Under the pieces are notes generated by a model. The model was not told where the DNA came from. It ran no database searches and saw only the letters and a program-made list of their open reading frames with translations. From assembly GCF_030463535.1 (NCBI RefSeq), contig NC_132901.1:772980-836979 (forward strand): a stretch of DNA of 64,000 bases. Reading direction: 5' to 3'. Position numbers and translations under genes: made by a program. Positions 23,101 to 35,100 of the stretch are shown one piece after another. Within the stretch, counting starts at the first letter, position 1; the number at the start of each line of letters is the position of its first letter. This stretch comes from Salminus brasiliensis (taxonomy: Eukaryota > Chordata > Actinopteri > Characiformes > Bryconidae).

Positions 23101-26100
23101 CGGAGCTCAGGTGACTTGAGTTAGCTCCAGCGCACTAGGCGTAGCAGGCTTATAGATGAGCATAGGGCTTAACACCCACACGAGAATCCTCAGTAGTTAC
23201 ATTTCTAAACACCCATGTTCACTAGAATGCTGAGTTTTACCAAGCCAGGTTCATTCGACCCCAAAAGGTTTGGGAATATGATTCCAGCAAGCAGTACTTT
23301 TGAGATGCTAGAGTTACGCGTCCTACTCTCGACTGTCAGACACTGTAGCGCTCCCTGTGGTGAACTTGTGAGGCAACTATGAGAATTCTAATAAATGTTT
23401 GTTTGATCTTTTTAATAATACTAAAATATATCAAATGAACTGTTCTGTTTAGCGATACTACAGAGTGAGGTAAGTGGGTTCTGAGCAAGTCCAATTCATT
23501 GGCATATCTGCCTCCTCCTAAGATGCCCCTCAGGCTTCCTACCAGCCTACCAGTCTCTGAACAAAAGGCCGCTCTACTAAGTAACTGATACCGTTCACGT
23601 AAGGTAGGACTGAGATGACGTCCACTCCTTTATTATCTTTTCTAAGCAGGAATTGTAGCTGTGAATCATTTTTACAAAAATGATGGCGCTCCAAAGGGTT
23701 CTGTGAGGGGGTGCTATAGGGAAGACGAAGAATAGGATTTTAAGAAGAATTTAAAAGCTTAGAAATGTTCTTCACACAAAACTGGAGCCGAACCCTTATA
23801 ATGTAGCACCTTTATTTTGAACAGTGTAAGCCTGACTATTCAATCTAAGTTAAATCGCCACTGTAGTTTACATTCGGGTTATTATTTCATGTACAAATCG
23901 AATTATAAAGTCATTTATAATGTATTATTATAGTTCATTAATAAATAACAGTTCAATAACAGTTGTTCACAGTTGTCACACTCGGCATGTGCATGACTGG
24001 GGCAGGTGATTTGTCATCAGCAGGAAGTTCACACGTTTATTTGTATTGGGTGTATTGTTTTTATATGTTATTATATTATATTTATGTATTTTTTGAAACT
24101 GGCAGGCTATTGGCTAATTCAAACTGCATTGCAAGTTCTATTAAAAAGTGCTTAATCTTTCAGTCCTAATGAAGGTAACATGAACTGTCTTGAGCGTTTC
24201 AGTGGTTCATAACAGCGCAGAATTAGCCGAATTTTGAATATTGTACTTTTTTAATGTTGAATGTTCTAAAAAACATCTTCAGCCACTCATTTTTTAATGC
24301 ATTTACATTTAAAAGGAATACTTTTAAAAGTATTCTACCGTTTTTTTGGCTGTAAATTTGCTGTAATTCCTTCACTGCAATTGTTTTCTGCAAAACTGTA
24401 GGTCTTGATTGCTTTTCAGATCGTTTGAGGTGGTGTACACAGGAAAAATGACACAAACTGTGTCTGAATACTTATGAACCCCACTGTGTCTCATTGCTGT
24501 TGGGGCAAAAAGTTGTATGTCAATATGTGGGATTAAACCCTGTTCCATTAACCTAAAAAAAGCTTTGTCGTTCTCCTGTGAAATCATCACTTGGGAGGTT
24601 TGGGAGAAACGTCTGTAGCTTGATTGTTTGTTTTTATTGTTTTGGCAATCATTGTAACCTAAATTTTGATCTACTGGACTGGAATGAGATCCCAGGGAGA
24701 ATCTGCTGAATCTGCTTTGTGGCAGCAGTGGAAGGCTGGCACTCTAAACCATCAAATTCTAAAATGCTGAGAATTACAGGCGTGTAACAGATGAACTTGG
24801 GGATGGAGATGCGAGCGTGGAGCTGGTGCAGGCAGCACATGTCTCTTTTGCCGCTCTTTTAGCCACGGCTCTGGGCTAATCCAGTAAGCGCGTTAGATCC
24901 TGTTAGCGAAGCTAAGTATAGGCAGGTGTCACCTGGAGTCAAAACAGCACGACCCCGTCCCACCGCTGCCAGCTAACCACCGTCTTTTACTCGCCTTTTA
25001 GCGACGCCCTTTTTAGGCCCGTTTCAGTGCTGACCGTAAAGGCGTACATGGGTCCGCGGACTTTAACGGCGGACGCTTCTCCGCGTCCTCCGTTCGTGCC
25101 GTCTGACCGCATGCCTGAAATCCCTGTGTAATCCAGAATCACCTGCTTACCGTGGGTGACGACGGCAACCAAAATAAAAAAAGGCTCTTAGTGCTTAAGG
25201 GAATGACCTGCCCACCGAGGATGACTTTTGATAGACACCAGCTTCCCAACAAGCATTTTCAGTGGGAATAGCTTAGCATGGAGCGATTTGGCTGCTTGTT
25301 CCTTTACAAACATCAGGAAAGAGGAAGCTGGAGGGTCTACATGAATGAGTTACACCCACCCAAAACATGCTAAAATGAATCAACTCAAATATGTTAGCAT
25401 TAGCCAACAGACTCCAAACACCAAAGTGTTAAAAGACATGCACAGCTCTTTATTATTATTACTATGACTATTAATGGACTTATTAGAAGCTAACAAGTAA
25501 TAATAAAGGTCTTTGTCCAGTAAAGCCCAAACAAATCGGGCTCTTCTAATTGGCTTATTCAGAATGCATTATGTCCTGTATTAGTAAAATAAACGGAGGT
25601 CTGTTATGTGCAGACGAATAACCGAATTTGCAATGCAAATGAGTGTCTATTATCATAATCAATAAGTACATTTGTGTGGCCTGTGATGATCTAATGAAAA
25701 CTGTATTAATGCTGTTAACAGTGTTGGTCTGACTGAGCAGTCTGTTTTCTTCCCCTTCTGTTTGATAAGGCTGTGATATCTGATCTGATTACTGAAGGTT
25801 ACATGTGATGAATTCACACGCTAGACTCCATCGCCCCGCCCTCTCAGCCTCTCAGAGCTGTTCTCTCTCTCAGTAATCTTCTTACATTGTTGCCTTAGGT
25901 AAAGCAAACTGCACTTTCAAGTGGAACTCCACCACATTTTCGGAACTGAGATGAGCTCATTTATGTATATAGTGTAAATTGTGTGTATATACTGCTATTC
26001 TTTTCTTATTTTGAGTTATATTATTAGCTCTTTACACCTCCAGTATCTCTTCTTATCTTTTTCTGCTGGTATGTTCTATTATATCTATTCTCTCACGTGA

Positions 26101-29100
26101 GCAGCCGGTCATTAATAGCAGCCTAATCACCCCAAGGCTTATCTCACACTGAGGTGTATGACTCAGTAACTACAGGGACTTCCACTCTGATTTCTTTACA
26201 GTGGTGGTGAATGGACCCAGGAGTTGGTTGCCATGACTACAACACAGATATAGCCACTATTTTATGTAGTATCCAAACCCACCAGTGATGATGATGAGGG
26301 TAAAATAGTGAAGAATAGAGAATCTCAACTAATGCAGTTCTCCTTAGGGACTACTTTCTGTAGCCGCACTACACCCTGCAGCATGTATCCCTCCACCATT
26401 TTAATGATCTGGTTCTAAAAGCAGGTTCTAGAGCCGAACTCTTCTCAGAACTCTGGTAGAACCGTGTCTCAGGCATCAGGCAGCGTCTTCATCACCATTA
26501 GGTGAAGAACTTTCTGTGTTTAGTTGAGATTCTCCACTATTTTACCATCATCATCATCATCATCATCGTTCCATATAAAAGTCAGAAGACTTGTGTAGCT
26601 GCACTGGTGGGGTTGTCTTCACTATCCACTAAATTACAGAGTGTTTTGTTAGTGGGAAATAAAAGCTTGGGAATGATCTGCTATATGTGCACTATATTGA
26701 ACAAAATGGGTTGTGGAGAAGATGAGAAGATCAGTGAGGTCAGGTTCTGATGTTGGATGATTAGTCCGCCACTCCAACTCATGCCAAAGGTATTGGGCGG
26801 AGCTCCATCACTCTGGAGAAGCATGCGGCCCAGTATTCAGGGATTTGATGGTATACCTCACACTCTCACAATGGAGAATGACCACCTTGAAATGTGGTCA
26901 CAGTCAATCAGCCAGGACTAATTTTGTGTGATTAGTTTTTTTACACTGGAGCTATGAGGCTAATGTAGCTAACAAGTAAGGGACGTTTATGGTCCAGCAA
27001 TTAGCATGCTGCTAACCAAATGTCTAAGCCAACACACATAATCCCAGTAATCAGACCGGCGTATGTGATTTCTGACACGGTTTGACTCTGACTGTTCTCT
27101 ATAAACTTGGACTGAAGTATGCTACATTGACAAAAGTATTGGGACACCTGTTAATTCACTGTTTCTTCTCAAATCAGGGGTATTAAAAAGGGATTATCTT
27201 GCTTTTGTTGAGTAGTGAGGTCAGGATGTTGGACGGTCACCTTATCCCCTCACCTTAACTCTAAAAGTACTTCTCTCATTCCAGAGAACACAGTTCTTCC
27301 ACTGCTCCACAGCTCAATGCTGGGGGGCTTTATACCCCTCTACTAGCCCACATTTGGCATTAGTCAGCATGGCTCCTGCAGAGAGTCCTATTCTATTGGC
27401 AGTGCTTCTCTGCAGGGACTAGACAAGCTGAGAGTGTGCATTTACAGTGGCTGAATGCGTTTATTAGAAGAAGTGTCCACAAATATGTGGACATATAAGT
27501 GTATGCTGGCATGGCTAAACACAGTAGCATCAGCTGCCTTGTTCATTTTGAAGCTGAGAGCCACTCGAAGGGGGATGAGTCAGCGCTTCTCGCTCGCTCC
27601 AGCTGCCCAGTAGCTGCTTAATCATCCTTAATTATCGTCAGCTGGTAAAAGGATCTCGCCTTTAGTCTAAGAACTGCTGTTCCTGCTTAACTGCTTATGT
27701 AAGTAGCGATGGAGCAAGCGCCGCGGTTCAGCACTACAGAGCACTTCGAACTGTTGACCGCAAACTTATTCTATTCTGCTAACTAGCACTGTGTTCACAC
27801 CTCGTGACCAAAGCATTCCTGGGCTGCTAGGTTTCTGGAAGTCATAGTGTTGGGAGCTGTGGTGATAGCGGTGGCAGGATTTGTGGAGGCTGGTCTAAAG
27901 GCAGGAACGCTGCAGGACTCCCAAGGTGCCAAAGTTCTACAGGCTCAGTTTAGCAGCGCTAAAGATAGGCAACTGCTACATTGCATGAGCTTGCTTCAGC
28001 TCCCGCTAATAGCTCGACTGTAACTCTACAAAGTTAATTAGCTGCTCACTGGAAAGCCTTTTCCAGGTTTTGTCAAATGAACTTAACTCGGGTGACTTGC
28101 GTAACTATTTACACAACTGCCGAAAAGGACGGCCGACATCCTTGTGTCTGGCTGTCCTCAATTTTCGAAGCTCTTCCAGTTGTCCCAAAAAGCTATCAAG
28201 CCCATTCGTCCGTTGATCGTATCCTCAGACAAATCCCTCGTTTCCGTGCTGAAGCTTTTCCGAGGCCTGAAGAATTTGCTGGAGGTTCTACTGTGACTGT
28301 GACTTCATTCAGCAAATCAAACCTTCTCATGCTAGCATATCACATTGCATATCAAAGTCCATTCAAATGCACCATGCAGCCATAACATTAGCATAACATG
28401 AGTACGCCCTCCTTGTGCCGTCACAACAGATCTGACCAATCGAGGCATGGACTCCACAAGACCTCCTGCTGTGGTGTCCGGCACCAAGTCTAACTAGCGT
28501 TAGCAGCAGATCCTTAAAGTCCTGTAAGTTGGGATTTGGGTGGGACCTCCATGAGCTTCTTTGAGCTTTAGGAGCCCAAGACCCTGTCGCCGGTTCACCG
28601 GTTGTCCTTTCTTGGAGCACTGAGACCACCCCACAAGACCTGCCTGATGTTTTAGAGATGTTCTACTCCAGTCGTCTAGAACATCGCAGTCTGATTCCTG
28701 TCCAAGTGTCTCAGATGAGGATAATCAGCGTTAGGGCTGATCAGTGTAGTTGATGCAGTTTCTGCCCATTACATCCCCACCAGTAGGACCATGCCCATGC
28801 TCCATTTTTGTGTGCTAATCCAAGGCTAATCCTGAAGAATTTGGCTCCAGTTCTGAGTCTTTGAGGTCTTTTTTAAACATTTTAAAAAATCTATTAATTA
28901 AAAAATTCAACTCCATCATTTGGATGTTTAGATTCTGCCATTATGTCTTAGTACAATCATGACCACAGACAAATCTGATCCCAGATCAGGCTTGGGTTCT
29001 GGTTCTTTCGTATAATCACGAATTCCAAATGTGTTCGTCTCACGGCACCAATCTGAAGTTAGCAAAGAGGAGGTCCTTTAGTGTCAGACAGCACAGCTCT

Positions 29101-32100
29101 CCAGTTGGCTGACCTCTGCTTTAAACCCCATCATGGATGCCTCACCTGGGTTTATTTCTGTCCGACCTGCAGGCCACAGGCCACGGCTTATCGTCCACCT
29201 GCCACAGGCAGGACATGGGTGAGGGACAGGAACGTGAGTGCGGCTCGGCTGATCGCTAACGGAGCGTGCTAGCGCTTAAGATCCATTTCCATGGTCTGCC
29301 AAAATGATTGCGCTGGGTTTCAGGCCCTCGTGTGGTGCATCTGCGTTAAATGAACACGCGTCTTTATACTTCTCGGTTTAGTTTGAGACATGTAGCTTTA
29401 GCTTAGCTTAAACACCAGTGCAGGTGATAAATAGAGAGTGAAATCAATTTGGATGAATGGACCAATAGAAATATCTTACTAAACTACTTGGAATACACTC
29501 TTATTTTACACCGACTTCCATTCGACGCTGTAAAGTCACCATTTTGGAGAGTTTCAGTCACTTTTGACACATTTTTCTGCAACCATTGGGTGTTTATTTT
29601 ATTGAACACTCGGATTGCACTGAACGTTTGAACAGTTCCAACCCTTTCAGTCACAGTATGCATACACTGTAACCAGTAGCTCGACTCTCAGGCCTATTCT
29701 AAGTTTCACAAGTTCAGTTAAATATGAATAAGAACTGTTTTATAAGCTGAATTTTGAGAATTTTTCTAAATCAGTTGTTTGTTTGTAACCAAGTTCAGAA
29801 TGTAGTGGACTGTATGGTGTGTTAAAACACAAGGACATTACTGTGTGACCTGTGCATCTTTCAGCTTTGTGTTGATGTAGCCTGATGTAACTTCTTCACA
29901 TTCTAAATTCTACAATCTACAAAATCACACTCCACTATACACAACGCTTTACCGTATCGAACCGTACTGAGTGAAAAGATACTGCTTGCTATGGCATCAT
30001 ACCGTAGTTGTAGCTTTGACAAGCATGATAAAATATCCCATCATGCTCTGGCCTTTGGGAATTGCTGTACACAGTAGTCCAAAGCTCATGTGCAATGCTA
30101 CCCTACTGCTGACTATGCTTAGCTAGAAGCTTTTGCTGCCTAATGAAAAACTAAGACCGTAAACAGATGCTCGTAATATTCCTGTTTCTGAGATTCCAAT
30201 AGAGCCCTTAAAGCGATAGTCTGACGGACAATCAAGTGTGCCCGGTTTCTCTCCCTTACTCCAAATGTACTTAATCAGAGAAGACCAGTTTGATGTTGGG
30301 ATTTAGGAGCTACGAGGCTGTCGTAACTAATGGCAGCAATGGTAGCGTATGTATACCAATTAGCATGGTAGTAACTGTATGCCTAAACTGTCACAACAGT
30401 GGTTTCTGAAACTGTGGGACTCAACGTTACGGACAACTATCGCTTTAATGGAGAATTGTAACTATATTATGATTGACGTAGCTGCTCAATTTGGAGTAAT
30501 TGTGAACAATGAGGCATTTAATGGTTTTTTTAACCTTGTGCCACAGCACCTAATAAGGCCTGGCCGATATATTATTTGGCAGATGAAATTTACAATTTAA
30601 CTGGAATTGCCCAAAAACATTCATTAAAAATAATTAAAAAGTGCCTTTTTTGCTCATGGCTTTGCTGGGATTCAAACCCACTGTCTATTAAAGGCAGGAC
30701 AACCTTAACAGCAGTGCAATGGGGGGGGGGGGTAATGTAAATGACCCCTTGTTTTCACATTTCCATAAACTAGTAAACCTGAACACAAATAATTATGGTT
30801 AAAGCTATCAACACACCTAAAATGACAATTGTAACCAATCATGTTTGTGTCATTAAAGTAAAATTACTGTTTTGAGTACAATATTCTACATTAACATAAA
30901 AAAAAGAAAGCTATACTACACAATTTTACTAGTTTTCTGAATTTGTAACCCCCTAAAATCAGCACTACTACACAATTGTCATATCGGTCATGCCTTACCA
31001 TTAAATAAATCTAATGAAAGTGGACTCCCCATAATTTTGGGAGTCTTTACCAGTCATGTCAGAAAATATGACGTATGGAAGTGAGGGCATTACCATTAAC
31101 ACGCAATTGTATGACTTAATTCAGTGTTTTCCATTGCTGAATTACCACTATAAAGATTTATAAAAAATTCTCTGCATAGCTCAGTCTGTGAGAAGACTTT
31201 ATTCAGAGGGGAGTTTGGTGTGAAACGGTGCTTTACCGTAGAGACACTTACCCACTCTGATTTCTTTACAGTGGTAGTGAGTTGAACCAGACCCTACAGC
31301 TACACGAGTCTTCTGAGTTTTATATGGATTGATGATGATGATGATGATGGTAAAATAGTGAATAGAGAATCTCAACTAATGGGGACTACTTTCTGTAGCT
31401 GCACTACACCCTAAAGGCAGCATGTATCCCTCCACCATTTTAATGATCTGATTTTAAAAGCAGGTTCTAGAGCCGAGCTCTTCTCAGAACTCTGGTAGAA
31501 CAGTGTCTCAGGCATCAGGCAGCGTCTTCATCTCCATTAGGTGAAGAACTTTCTGTAAGTTTTTTTTTGTCTGGAGCTTTTAGAGGTTCTGGTTCTGCTC
31601 TCCACCACTGTGAACAGCTCTGACTGGGTAAGGTTATCTAGAACCGAGCGTTTCACACCAAACTATTGATGGAATGTCCCTAACTGAGCAATATTGACAA
31701 TTTTTTAAATACTGTTTTAACTGAGTAATATTGATATTGCAGTGCTTCTTACTGTGGGCTGTGGCCATCCTAAAGGCTTGAGTAATGTATTTGAAAATAT
31801 TGCAAGGTTCACTGCAAAAATGTAAATATTTGCAAGTAAAAACATCGAAAACACTAAAGAGCAGAATTAAGGTTGTTACGATAATTCTATTTTTTTATAT
31901 ATTCTTGTTTTAATAATTATTTTAATCAGTGAGAATTATTTTAGTTATTATTTTATCAGTTCTTATCATTACTCATAACTCACACAAGACAGCAGTTTAG
32001 TCTAGGAGATTTCTACAGTAAAGGGTGAACTGCACCTGGTAAACCAGCTGCCTATTGTTCAGCAGTCTAACAGAGTGTGTGTAGTTGTGTGATTGTGATG

Positions 32101-35100
32101 TGAGTTATAATCTCATTGAGTAACGACTCTCTCTGTCTTCCTGAAGGTTAACAATACCGTAGACGATGAGAACAAACTGTCGGTGAGTACAGCTCAACCT
32201 TCCCACGTTAAAGTCCTTTTCCAAGGTTTTTCTGCAACCTTGGGCAATTTGGGTCTTTACTGTGTTGGGCTACGAGAGGCTCAGCGGCCTAATGCTCTAC
32301 CAATGTTGCCCAGGGGCCCGCCATGCCGCTTTGCAATCAGCAGCCGGAGTCTGATAGGGCACAACTGGCGCTTTGCTCTGAGCATATCGCTGGCCTTACA
32401 TGTGTCAGAGCGTTGTTAACACTGGGGGGATCTACGAATGGATGGATTCATTGGCAGAACCAAATTGTTGGGAAAAAGGGGAAATATTTGACAAACTAAA
32501 TTAAAAGTAATTAAAGTCTTCACCTTACTGCCGGGACCTAAACGTTGCCCAATGTGTCAGAAACAGTACATATCACCAATCAGTGCACTGTTGATAATTC
32601 TGCTGATTGCAGTGCTACACCACTGTAGTATGGTATATAAACCTAATAAAAAGCTAATCAGAGCTCTAACTGACTTTCCTTTAGGCTAAACCCCGTCTCC
32701 AGAGAGGGGGAAGCTCCGCCTCTTTGCACAACTCACTGATGAGAAACAGCATCTTCCAGCTAATGATCCACACACTGGATCCACTCAGTGAGGGTAAACA
32801 CACACTCAAACATACACACAAATATATCTTGTCTGTGCTGGGTGTATTGTGCAGCGTACCGTGTTTAAAACCTAGGCAGGTATAAAACGGCTTAAAACTA
32901 CAATTCACAAAAACCTGTAGCAGTCCTGAACCAGAGGGGGCGCTGCAGAGGCTAAACTCACCACTTTAATGATGTCATTTTGTGCGGATCTGTGTGTGTG
33001 TTGCAGGAAAGTTCAAGGAGAAAGCTTCTATTCTGCACAAGATTGCAAGAAAAAAGGGTCAAGATGACATCAACGGCATTGGTGAGTAGCCAAGCACAGG
33101 GATGACGTGGTCTTCCTGGTCTATAAAGTTCTGTTGCTGAGTTCTTCTTCTGTGTTTATTTGTTGTGAAACAGATAAGAACCTGCCCAACAGCAGCAATG
33201 TGGAGGTGGAAGTGACTCCACCCATGAACGGCAGCGCAGGACAAGAGGTGAGTTGTTTAACCCCATAAACCCACCGGACACACTTGCATTCATGTGGATT
33301 GCCAGTGGATTGACACCTTCCACCTATTCATGGCAATAGCATTTCCCTCTCCCCAACTCATCCCATCCAAAAGTACTGGATGGAGCTCCACCACCATCAT
33401 TCCAGAGAACACAGCTCCTCCACTGCTCCACAGCTCCTCAATGCTGGGGGGGCTTTATACCCCTCTAGCCCACGCCTGGCATTAGGCAGGTTCATGTTTA
33501 TCTGCTCCCGCAGAGAGTCCTATTCTATTGGCAGTACTTCTTCTCTACAGGGACTAGACAAGTTGTTTGTGTGTATTTGCACATCTGTGTCAGCAATGGG
33601 TGCAACTTAAAGTGTCTGACTGCCTTCATTAGAAGGGGTTTCTGTAACATGAACGACCCCAGTGGCTCGGTGGTTGACTTCAGTGTGTTTGTGTGCACTT
33701 GGTACCTCAGGCTGAAGAGGAAGGGGAGGATGAGGATCAGCCCCTCAGCCTGGGGTGGCCGGACACGCCGCGGAAACAGCTGACGTACCTCTTCATCCTA
33801 CCCATCGTGTTCCCGCTGTGGCTCACGCTGCCTGACGTCCGCAGAGAGGTACCGCGGGGATCATACACACCCGGAATTGCTGTTGACCAATCACAAGAAA
33901 ACACAATTCCTCATTAGCATAGCTCAAATCAGCAGCGCTGTACTTCAGTCTGTCTTTATAGATTGCAGTGAGTCATGCAGCTTCAGGAACCACAGAGATT
34001 ACTGAAAGGGGGGTCTGCGATGATTTAGAGATGCAGCTAGCACCATGCTAACTGGTGGAGTATACATGTCCATTACTTGTTAGCTACAAAACTGCAGAAG
34101 CACACTGCAAACACTGCACGCGGCCTTCAGGCGCTTATTGATTACGAAGTGATGACGGCGCTTTGTAATTCTTTCTTTCAGACTTCAAAGAAGTTCTTTC
34201 CCTTCACGTTTCTGGGTTCGATCACTTGGATTGCTGCCTTCTCCTATCTGATGGTGTGGTGGGCTCACCAGGTGAGTAGCAATACACGTCCCAATCAGAT
34301 GTCATGATATCATGATAAAAAATACATATTGGACAAGCTGAGAGATCCGTAAGTATTACTGGACGGTAGAGAAGTGTGTAGACTGAGGTGGTAAAGTAAT
34401 ACTACAGGATTTGACAGGACTGAGATATGACCTCCTCGTCATCCTGCATAGTGCGGTTTATGACATGCTGAGCCAATGACAGCAGAGCTACCCTCCCTAC
34501 TGTAGTCAGTGGAGCATCAGCATTATTGTGAAGCTGCTATTTTAAGGTCGAAATGCTACAGAATGCTGCTTTAAAAACAAGTTTAGAATGTATGGATTGT
34601 AATGGACCTTTTTGTATGGACTACATTTCGCAGAAGTGTGGTCACTGTAAGGGAGAGAGCGGGCGTTCGGTGCTGGCAGAGGTAGCTACAGGTGAAGGCC
34701 GATGTCTCTTTGGGCCGCGGTGCGACTCTGACCTGAGCGATAAAAGCAGCCAAATCCCAAAGCCAATTAGCCGTTCCTTTCTGTTCCTGCAGGTCCAGCC
34801 GCGCTTAAGGCCGTGACATGCTACTTTTAAAACTCCAGGGTTTCTCGTAACAGGGCTGAGGCACTAACAAGGGTGAAGTGTACCTGGGCATGAACTAGAC
34901 CAACCAGCACTGATGCAACCAGATCATCAGGCGTGGGTCTTCTAGTCATAGTCAGGTGTAATGATGTTGTGCTAGTACTGATGTACTGATTTTAGACTAT
35001 GCTTAAGGGTCTGAATGCTATAATGCTATATTATTGGATTTGATTGAATCGCAGTGTCTGCATTTGAAGGTTTCTGCTATAACGAATTCTCCTCTGAGCT

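Noticed and set aside
24223-24590. Possible gene on the minus strand (two overlapping frames of 72-77 codons)
   Set aside because: Low complexity, no domain, and inside an slc24a2 intron. It more likely overlaps an old transposon end.
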